Below are positions 58,314 through 64,000 of a DNA stretch of 64,000 nt, piece by piece. Under the pieces are notes generated by a model that was not told the DNA's origin, ran no database searches, and saw only the letters and a program-made list of their open reading frames with translations. Source of the stretch: Aldersonia sp. NBC_00410. GTDB taxonomy: Bacteria > Actinomycetota > Actinomycetes > Mycobacteriales > Mycobacteriaceae. Both the position numbers and the translations under genes were made by a program. Location: NCBI RefSeq assembly GCF_026342035.1, contig NZ_JAPENM010000002.1:558001-622000 (forward strand), given 5' to 3'. The stretch's first letter is position 1; each line of letters starts with the position of its first letter.

Positions 58314-59618
58314 GTGGGAGCAAGCGACGAGCAGTCCGGCACGGCCCCCGAAGGGAGCACCCGACTGCGTCGGCGGCTCGGTCTCACCGACGCCGTGGTG
58401 ATCGGACTTGGCGCAATGATCGGCGCCGGAATCTTTACCGCACTCGCCCCCGCAGCACAGGCAGCCGGGTCCGGGTTGTTGATCGCGCTGGGCGTGGCGG
58501 CGGTCGTGGCCTACTGCAACGCGACATCGTCGGCGCGACTGGCAGCGCTCTATCCCACCTCTGGTGGGACGTACGTGTACGGGCGCGAACGACTGGGCGT
58601 CTTCTGGGGATACCTCGCGGGCTGGGCGTTCGTGGTCGGCAAGACCGCCTCGTGCGCGGCGATGGCACTCACCGTCGGAACGTACGCGTGGCCGGAACAT
58701 GCGCACGCGGTGGCGGTTGCCGCGGTGGTCGCGGTGGCGGCGGTCGACTATGCGGGAGTGCAGAAGTCGGCGTGGGTGACGCGCGCGATCGTGGTCATTA
58801 CCTTGGCAGTGCTGGCTGCTGTCGTGGTAGCCGCATACTTCTCCGGAACGGCCCAAATCGCGCGACTGGAATCCGGTCCCGAGATCACCACACGCGGTGT
58901 GCTGCAGGCTGCCGGATTCCTGTTCTTCGCGTTCGCGGGATACGCGCGCATCGCCACGCTCGGCGAAGAGGTTCGCGATCCGGCGCGGACGATTCCGCGC
59001 GCCGTTCCGCTGGCACTCGGCATCACGCTCATCGTGTACACGGTCGTGGCGCTCGCGGCGCTGCTGGTCCTTGGACCGCAGCGCCTGGCGGAGTCGGCCG
59101 CGCCACTGTCGGAGGCCGTGGCCGTAGCCGGGGCCGACTTCCTCGAACCCGTGGTGCGGATCGGCGCCTGTGTCGCGGCGGTCGGTTCGCTGCTGGCGCT
59201 GGTGCTAGGCGTGTCCCGGACGACATTGGCGATGGCACGGGACCGACACTTGCCGAGTGCATTGGCTGCGGTGCATCCGCGGTTCGGGGTGCCGCATCGT
59301 GCCGAAATCGCCGTTGCGGTGGTCGTCGCGGCGGTGGCGGCGACAGCGGACATCCGAGCAGCGATCGGATTTTCCTCGTTGGGAGTGCTGGTGTACTACG
59401 CCATCGCCAACGTCGCCGCGTCGACGCTCGCTGCGAGCGAGGGCCGGCCGATCCGCGCGATCCCCATTCTCGGCGTGATCGGCTGCGGGACACTGGCATT
59501 CACGCTTCCGGCAACCTCGGTAGCCGCCGGTGCTGCGGTGTTGGCGGCCGGGGCAATCGGCTACGGCGTCCGGCGCCTGCTTGCCGTATCGCGCCCGACA
59601 AGGTCGCCGGAGACGTGA
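58314..59618 (+). CDS. APC-family amino acid permease
   Basis: 434 residues, about 12 membrane helices. Diagnostic first helix GLGAMIGAGIFTALAPAAQAAG, then LAALYPTSGGTYVYGRERLGVFWGYLAGW, FLFFAFAGYARIATLGEEVRDPARTIPRA and VLGVSRTTLAMARDRHLP, which place it in the amino acid/polyamine/organocation group. The ligand is not predictable. Start chosen at a GTG (VGASDEQSG) close behind GGGAAAG; a GTG 33 bases earlier is possible. Convergent with the desaturase operon. Confidence 0.88.
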   Translation: MGASDEQSGTAPEGSTRLRRRLGLTDAVVIGLGAMIGAGIFTALAPAAQAAGSGLLIALGVAAVVAYCNATSSARLAALYPTSGGTYVYGRERLGVFWGYLAGWAFVVGKTASCAAMALTVGTYAWPEHAHAVAVAAVVAVAAVDYAGVQKSAWVTRAIVVITLAVLAAVVVAAYFSGTAQIARLESGPEITTRGVLQAAGFLFFAFAGYARIATLGEEVRDPARTIPRAVPLALGITLIVYTVVALAALLVLGPQRLAESAAPLSEAVAVAGADFLEPVVRIGACVAAVGSLLALVLGVSRTTLAMARDRHLPSALAAVHPRFGVPHRAEIAVAVVVAAVAATADIRAAIGFSSLGVLVYYAIANVAASTLAASEGRPIRAIPILGVIGCGTLAFTLPATSVAAGAAVLAAGAIGYGVRRLLAVSRPTRSPET

Positions 59619-59628
59619 ACCCGTGGCA

Positions 59629-59901
59629 TCAGCGCGAGGTGGTCCCAGAATCCTTTGACGAGGTATCCGGCTCGCCCGCACCGCTCGCGCCCGCGTCGGC
59701 CTGCTCCCACTCGCCCGAGTCTTCCCGGGCCAGTTTCGCCGCCTCGCGCATCTCGATTCCGTCGGAGATGAGATCGCCGATCTCGCGGGTGATGTCACGG
59801 ACCGCGCCGGTGATGATGGTCGCGATGGAGCCGACGTGCTGCGCCGCCGACTCCGTCAGCTCCTGCACGATGTCCTTGTTGCGTTCGAATTTGCCGACCA
59901 T
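59629..59901 (-). CDS. Small protein downstream of the desaturase, unknown function
   Basis: 90 residues from an ATG with a good ribosome site (GAGGGG, 8 bases). An amphipathic helical region MVGKFERNKDIVQELTESAAQHVGSIATIITGAVRDITREIGDLISDG is followed by an acidic Ser/Gly/Asp-rich tail. No signal or true membrane helix. It begins 11 bases after the desaturase stop, so it is the third gene of that operon. It may be a regulatory or membrane-surface partner; this is a guess. Confidence 0.72.
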   Translation of the reverse strand: MVGKFERNKDIVQELTESAAQHVGSIATIITGAVRDITREIGDLISDGIEMREAAKLAREDSGEWEQADAGASGAGEPDTSSKDSGTTSR

Positions 59902-59912
59902 GTGGCCACCCC

Positions 59913-61091
59913 TCAAGCTGCTACTTCGTTGCGCCGGGCAACGATAACACCGGGTCCGGTGCTCGGCTTGACGAGTCCGGGCGGCAGCGCGAGCTTGAAG
60001 ATCTTGCCCCACACCGAGCCGACCTGCGTGAAGAACCCGCCCGTGTTGTACGGCAGTCCGTACTTCTCGCACAGCGCGCGCACCTCGGGCGCGATCTGCG
60101 GGTACCGGTGTGCCGGAATGTCCGGGTACAGGTGGTGCTCGATCTGGTGCGACAGGTTGCCCGACATGATGTGGAACAGCGGACTGCCGCTGATGTTCGC
60201 CGAGCCGAGCATCTGGCGCACGTACCACTCGCCTCGGGTCTCGTTCGCGGTCTCTTCCTCGGTGAAGGTCTGCACGCCAGTCGGGAAGTGTCCGCAGAAG
60301 ATGATCGAGTACGCCCACAGGTTGCGCACCAGGTTCGCACTCGCATTGCCGAGCAGCGTGCTCACGAACAGCGGGCCCGTCAGCGCCGGGAAGATCACGT
60401 AATCCTTGACTACCTGGCGGCCGGCCTTGCGCCACCAGCCCTGCAGCAGCGGCTTGACGTCGTGCCATTTGCGCTTGCCCTGGATGACATTCTCGGCTTC
60501 CAGGTCGTGCAGCATCACGCCCCACTCGAAGAGCACCATCAGCAGGAACGCGTACGCCGGGTTGCCCAGGTAGTAGGGATTCCATTTCTGTCCTTCGTCC
60601 ATCCGAAGGACGCCGTATCCGATATCGCGGTCGCGGCCGACGATGTTCGTGTAGGTGTGGTGCATGTAGTTGTGCGAGTGCTTCCACTGGTCCGCGGGGC
60701 AGACCGTGTCCCACTCGAACTCCCGGGAGTTGAGCTCGGGCTCACGCATCCAGTCGTACTGACCGTGCATGACATTGTGCCCGATCTCCATGTTGTCCAG
60801 GATCTTCGAGACCGACAACGCGCCCACCGCGGCGAGCCAGAACGGCGGCAGGAAGCCGAGGTACATCAGGCCGCGGCCGGCGACCTCGAAGCCTCGCTGC
60901 GCCTTGATGATCCGATAGATGTATTCGCGGTCCTCGGCGCCGAGATCCGCGACCACGCGGTCCCGTAGTGCGTCGAGCTCACGACCGAGTTCATCGACCT
61001 GCTCGGGGGTGAGAACCACGGGCGCCGGATCGGCGGTCTTGTCGCCGCCGGACCCGACGAAGGGAAGTATCGAGAGAGCCGAACCGAACAT
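59913..61091 (-). CDS. desA3: Membrane acyl-CoA delta-9 desaturase, DesA3 type
   Basis: Introduces a double bond into stearoyl-CoA to give oleate, with O2 and electrons from an adjacent reductase. 392 residues. The His boxes GHNVMHGQYDW, HSHNYMHHTYTN and HQIEHHLYPD bind the di-iron centre. Hydrophobic helices lie near residues 60-80 and 170-240. Start at the ATG giving MFGSALSILPF; the longer frame is not conserved. It follows the ferredoxin reductase gene by 44 bases, as Rv3229c follows Rv3230c in M. tuberculosis, and both should be regulated by the divergent TetR gene. Confidence 0.93.
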   Translation of the reverse strand: MFGSALSILPFVGSGGDKTADPAPVVLTPEQVDELGRELDALRDRVVADLGAEDREYIYRIIKAQRGFEVAGRGLMYLGFLPPFWLAAVGALSVSKILDNMEIGHNVMHGQYDWMREPELNSREFEWDTVCPADQWKHSHNYMHHTYTNIVGRDRDIGYGVLRMDEGQKWNPYYLGNPAYAFLLMVLFEWGVMLHDLEAENVIQGKRKWHDVKPLLQGWWRKAGRQVVKDYVIFPALTGPLFVSTLLGNASANLVRNLWAYSIIFCGHFPTGVQTFTEEETANETRGEWYVRQMLGSANISGSPLFHIMSGNLSHQIEHHLYPDIPAHRYPQIAPEVRALCEKYGLPYNTGGFFTQVGSVWGKIFKLALPPGLVKPSTGPGVIVARRNEVAA

Positions 61092-61135
61092 GTCGCGCTC
61101 CTTGGGTTTTGGGCTGGAAAATGTGGTTTGGGGTG

Positions 61136-62242
61136 TCAGACCTGGATCTCGACATCGCCGACCGGCGCCGAGATACAGAGCTGAATGGGTTGGTCGGGAT
61201 CGGAGTCCGTCTCGCCGGTGCGCAGGTTGCGCGTGCAGCCGGAAGTCTTGACCGCGGTGCAGGAGAAGCAGATCCCCATCCGGCAGCCGTAGGTCGGCGA
61301 AAGCCCGGCTTCCTCGGCTTGCTCGAGCAGGCTGGCACCGGAGTTTTCGGCCTGCACCCCGCTGCTCACAAATCGCACGGTGCCGGTCGCATCGTCGTCG
61401 GCAATCGCGACAACCGGTGCGAATTCCTCGGTGTGCAGCCGGGACTCGATGTCGTGCTCGCGGAACTCGGTCCGCACCGCGCGCATCAACCCGGGCGGTC
61501 CGCACAGGTAGGTCTGCGCGTCACGGAACCACGGCGCCACGGTGTCGAGATGCTCGGTGCCGAAGAAGCCGTGTAGATCGCCGCCGTTGTCCTGGTCGGT
61601 GTAGGCGAGTACGACATCGACATTCGCATGTGCGGCCGCAAGTTGACGTAGTTCCGCGGCGTAGGCCACGTCCCGGTCGGTGTAGGCGTAGTGCAGGAAA
61701 GTGACTGTCCCGTCGTAGTTTTCGTCGCACAGCGTGCGCAGCATGGACAGCACCGGCGTGATGCCGCTACCGCCGCTGATCAGCAGGATGCGGTCCGGTC
61801 GGGTCTGGGGGAGAACGAACTCCCCCGCCGCCTGCGACAGGTGCACCACCAGGCCGGGCTCGGCCGCACCGAAGAGGTACGGCGAGACGACGCCACCCTC
61901 CTGCGCCTTCACGGTCAACTCGAACCGCCCGTCGCGTCGGTACTGCGAACAGGCCGGCGAGTAGCAGCGGGTGTGGCGGATGCCGTCGACGACCACACCG
62001 ACGTTGACGAACTGTCCGGCGGTGAAACCGCGCCACTGCCGGGTCGGCCGCAGGGTCAGCGTGACGGTGTCGTCGGTCTGTCGCCACACTTCGGTGACCT
62101 CGGCGCGAAGTTCGCGGGCCGACATCATCGGGTTCACCAGTTCGAGGTAACGATCGAGGCTGTGCGGCGTTGCCATGGCCTCAGCGAGCCGCATCAGCCG
62201 GCTTCCGCTCGGTAGCGGTGGTTTCGGGATGGTCGTCGTCAT
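61136..62242 (-). CDS. FAD/[2Fe-2S] oxidoreductase serving the desaturase (Rv3230c-like)
   Basis: Moves electrons from NAD(P)H to DesA3. 368 residues: FAD-binding domain (GQFVNVGVVVDGIRHTRCYS), NAD-binding domain (LLISGGSGITPVLSMLRTL, YLCGPPGLMRAVR), and a C-terminal plant-type ferredoxin domain with Cys ligands in YGCRMGICFSC and a fourth in IQLCISA. ATG start gives MTTTIPKPPLPSGSR. First gene of the operon with desA3. An operator-like palindrome lies 46 bases upstream of its start. Confidence 0.93.
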   Translation of the reverse strand: MTTTIPKPPLPSGSRLMRLAEAMATPHSLDRYLELVNPMMSARELRAEVTEVWRQTDDTVTLTLRPTRQWRGFTAGQFVNVGVVVDGIRHTRCYSPACSQYRRDGRFELTVKAQEGGVVSPYLFGAAEPGLVVHLSQAAGEFVLPQTRPDRILLISGGSGITPVLSMLRTLCDENYDGTVTFLHYAYTDRDVAYAAELRQLAAAHANVDVVLAYTDQDNGGDLHGFFGTEHLDTVAPWFRDAQTYLCGPPGLMRAVRTEFREHDIESRLHTEEFAPVVAIADDDATGTVRFVSSGVQAENSGASLLEQAEEAGLSPTYGCRMGICFSCTAVKTSGCTRNLRTGETDSDPDQPIQLCISAPVGDVEIQV

Positions 62243-62287
62243 GTAGTGCTCCTCGGATCCGGTCGCTCCGGAGGTCGAAGCAATTTC

Positions 62288-62305
62288 AGTGCACGTTCGT
62301 ACACT
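62288..62305. promoter_or_regulatory. Operator-like palindrome upstream of the desaturase operon
   Basis: 18 bases AGTGCACGTTCGTACACT: arms AGTGnACG and CGTnCACT with one mismatch and a TT centre. It is in the divergent region between the reductase gene and the tetR gene, placed where the regulator could block the desaturase promoter. The TetR regulator DesT of Pseudomonas uses a palindrome of similar form. A second, looser repeat (GTGTAC..GTAGAC, 62387-62404) overlaps the likely tetR promoter. Confidence 0.65.
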
Positions 62306-62412
62306 GACTCAAGTGTGCCATCGGCGAGGACATGCTTGTCAACAGCAGAAACGCGTGACGCCGCTTACAGAGATATCCGAAAACGGGTGTACACCGTTGT
62401 AGACTCCCGTGT

Positions 62413-63087
62413 GTGACCAGGGCCAATACTGCCGACTCAGAACCGACCGGGACACGCGCGCAGCGCAAGGAGCAGACGCGACAGCTCCTTCTCGACGCGG
62501 CGCTCGAACTGAGCCGCGCCCGCGGATTCGCCGCTGTCAGCCTGCGCGAGGTTGCCCGCGCGGCCGGCATCGTGCCGACCGCATTCTATCGCCACTTCGC
62601 GACCGTCGACGAACTCGGCCTCGCGCTCGTCGACGAGGGAATCAGGGAATTACGGGTGACACTGCGCGCAGTTCGGCGCAACCCCGTGCCCGGTGACGCG
62701 GCACGCTCGATGGACGTACTCTTCGCGCACGTCCGCACCAAGCGGGAACTGTTCCGCTTCCTGTTCCGCGAGCGCTACGGCGGATCGCGCGAGGTCACCA
62801 CAGCGATTGCGGCCGAGCTGCGGCTGATCGTTCGCGAACTCGCCACCGACCTGTCCCGGGTGCCCGCGCTGGACAGCTGGACCGACGACGACTTGGACAT
62901 GACCGCCGGGCTGTTCGTCGCGGTAGTTCAGGACGCGATCGCCGAGTTCATCGCCGCGGGCGGCCCCGACGCCCACCTCGATGCCTACACACCCTCGGAG
63001 AAAGCGATCGTCGAGCGGACCGTGCGGCAGCTACGGCTGGTCATGCTCGGGATGGGCGGCTGGCGTCCGACCCGCGGGGGTCGTTGA
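62413..63087 (+). CDS. TetR-family regulator of the desaturase operon
   Basis: 224 residues. N-terminal helix-turn-helix RQLLLDAALELSRARGFAAVSLREVARAAGIVPTAFYRHFATVDELGLAL near residue 25 is the TetR domain; the C-terminal domain is helical. The start GTG (VTRANTADSEP) has no ribosome site and lies about 7 bases after a -10 element TAGACT, so the message is probably leaderless. Divergent from the desaturase genes. By analogy with DesT it may sense acyl-CoA saturation, an inference. Confidence 0.88.
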   Translation: MTRANTADSEPTGTRAQRKEQTRQLLLDAALELSRARGFAAVSLREVARAAGIVPTAFYRHFATVDELGLALVDEGIRELRVTLRAVRRNPVPGDAARSMDVLFAHVRTKRELFRFLFRERYGGSREVTTAIAAELRLIVRELATDLSRVPALDSWTDDDLDMTAGLFVAVVQDAIAEFIAAGGPDAHLDAYTPSEKAIVERTVRQLRLVMLGMGGWRPTRGGR

Positions 63088-63169
63088 GCAAGTCCGCGTA
63101 GCGCACTACTCGCGACGGCGTTGACGGTCGACGACACACTTGTTCGACCAAGTCCACGCGGGAGGGCAC

Positions 63170-63655
63170 ATGAGCGAGGTCGATGTTCTTGCGTTCGTGA
63201 AGGCGCGAATCGATGAATGCGAACGCGAAGGCCGAGCGTACGGATTCTGGCTCGCGCGCCTGAAGCGGACCAACTTGATCACCGTCCTGCTGCCCGTGAC
63301 ACTGTCCATGATCGCCGGCGCTGCCATCCTCGGCGATCTGCTCGGAACGTCGACGACTACCGTCGCCGGAATCGCAGCACTGCTCGGCGGCCTTCTCACG
63401 GCGGTCCACAAGGGGCTGAAATGCGAGGCGCATCAGGCCGAATGCCTGCGCCTGCAAAGCGCATACTGCGGGTTCAAAACCCGCTACGAAGCCCTGCTCG
63501 TGGCAAGTCGGGACGCACGGATAGATCGCCTCGCGGAGGTCGATCAGCAGCTTGCGCAGCTTCGCGAGAGCGTGCAGGCGACGGTGCCCGACTGGTGTCG
63601 GGCGAGATCACGCAACCGCGACATCGAGCAACGCGATATGCACCTGGTTGCATAG
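63170..63655 (+). CDS. Two-helix membrane protein resembling SLATT-domain proteins
   Basis: 161 residues, ATG preceded by GGGAGGG. Order: N-terminal helix (VLAFVKARIDECEREGRAYGFWLARLKRTN), two membrane helices at about 38-62 and 65-85, then a long cytoplasmic helix (KCEAHQAECLRLQSAYCGFKTRYEALLVASRD...). That helix-TM-TM-long helix layout is seen in SLATT/DUF4231 proteins, which are effectors in some predicted anti-phage systems. No partner sensor gene is visible, so it is only an architectural likeness. The stop overlaps repeats in front of the PadR gene. Confidence 0.7.
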   Translation: MSEVDVLAFVKARIDECEREGRAYGFWLARLKRTNLITVLLPVTLSMIAGAAILGDLLGTSTTTVAGIAALLGGLLTAVHKGLKCEAHQAECLRLQSAYCGFKTRYEALLVASRDARIDRLAEVDQQLAQLRESVQATVPDWCRARSRNRDIEQRDMHLVA

Positions 63656-63660
63656 GCAAC
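63638..63660. promoter_or_regulatory. Overlapping inverted repeats upstream of the padR gene
   Basis: Two overlapping palindromes: ATGCACCTGGTTGCAT (63638-63653; ATGCA/TGCAT arms) and GTTGCATAGGCAAC (63647-63660; GTTGC/GCAAC around ATAG). A third TTGCA occurs at 63664. They overlap the end of the preceding gene and lie 24 to 46 bases before the padR GTG, a fitting place for autoregulation. Confidence 0.5.
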
Positions 63661-63683
63661 TCGTTGCACATAAGCTACGGCCC

Positions 63684-64000
63684 GTGGCACTCGAACACGC
63701 GATCCTGGTCGCCCTGAGCGAACACTCGGGCTCGGGCTACGAGCTGGCACGCCGGTTCGACAAGTCGATCGGCTTCTTCTGGGCTGCCACGCACCAGCAG
63801 ATCTACCGCGTGCTCAAGCGCATGGACGACCTCGGCTGGGTCGAAAACGACAACATCGCGCAGTCCGGCCGTCCGGACAAAAAAATGTACCGAGTGACCG
63901 CCGTCGGCCGCGCCGAACTCGCCGACTGGATTGCCACGTCCAGTCCACCGGGTCCGCTCCGCGAGGAACTCGCGCTCAAGATCCGCGCAGCCGTCCATGG
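63684..64000 (+). CDS. PadR-family transcriptional regulator, cut by window edge
   Basis: Visible part: about 105 residues from the GTG giving VALEHAILVALSEHSGSGYELARRF. PadR winged helix with SIGFFWAATHQQIYRVLKRMDDLGWVE and GRPDKKMYRVTAVGRAELADWI, the classic PadR signature with its Pro-Asp-Lys-Lys wing. The C-terminal domain lies past the right edge. GTG start has only a weak ribosome site. What it controls is not visible here; the inverted repeats upstream are its probable operator. Confidence 0.92.
   Translation, partial: MALEHAILVALSEHSGSGYELARRFDKSIGFFWAATHQQIYRVLKRMDDLGWVENDNIAQSGRPDKKMYRVTAVGRAELADWIATSSPPGPLREELALKIRAAVH

Noticed and set aside
57893-59947. 684-codon frame running from the comB fragment through the permease gene
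   Set aside because: Only its first ~105 codons resemble a protein (ComB); the rest overlaps the APC permease out of frame.

Overview
The window is high-GC actinobacterial chromosome, most likely from the Mycobacteriales (a Nocardia/Rhodococcus-type relative of Mycobacterium). Three things point there. The gene order folC-valS, clpX-clpP2-clpP1-tig, nei2-rpiB, a mycothiol-type DsbA protein, pepN, a DUF5130 gene, ctaJ, an HNH gene, glbO, aglA, then a small unknown gene, a thioesterase, NAD-glutamate dehydrogenase, ettA and ssb matches, as I recall it, the Rv2447c-Rv2478c stretch of M. tuberculosis. Many starts are GTG or TTG, and neighbours often overlap by 4 to 14 bases. CtaJ and the DesA3/ferredoxin-reductase pair are typical of this order. 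All comparisons to named genes are from memory; no search was run.

Layout. 1-11.5 kb: folate and valyl-tRNA genes, an aldo/keto reductase, a GNAT enzyme, fdhD, the ClpXP protease with trigger factor, and two tRNAs. 11.6-23.5 kb: DNA repair (nei2), ribose-5-phosphate isomerase B, an M48 protease, redox proteins, aminopeptidase N, ctaJ, truncated haemoglobin and alpha-glucosidase. 23.5-27.4 kb: an accessory block with a cysteine hydrolase, two tandem TauD-type dioxygenases and an orphan sulfonate-type binding lipoprotein, preceded by a possible cysteine-containing leader peptide. 27.4-36.1 kb: the conserved run ending in gdh, ettA and ssb. 36.4-46.6 kb: a complete form I aerobic carbon monoxide dehydrogenase locus (coxM-S-L with XdhC, MoxR and VWA maturation genes) flanked by a CopD/CtaG copper-type membrane protein; this suggests oxidation of trace CO. 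46.7-64 kb: tRNA-Arg, then mostly accessory genes: a PIG-L deacetylase, membrane hydrolases, a PadR-controlled cofactor-free dioxygenase, a very large membrane patatin, an antiporter, a lipoprotein nuclease, a relic of comB, an amino-acid permease, the DesA3-type desaturase operon with its divergent TetR regulator, a SLATT-like membrane protein and a PadR gene cut by the window edge.

The most interesting item is the 51.1-52.0 kb unit: an alpha/beta-hydrolase-fold protein that retains the key residues of Hod/QDO-type cofactor-independent 2,4-dioxygenases (enzymes that open alkylquinolone rings), divergent from a PadR regulator, with two nearly identical 19-bp palindromes between them. The CO dehydrogenase locus has its own oddities: Ala in place of the usual Arg in the active-site loop, an XdhC-YHS fusion, and no coxG in the cluster. 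Two sets of inverted repeats (6.4 kb and 62.3 kb) look like TetR-type operators.
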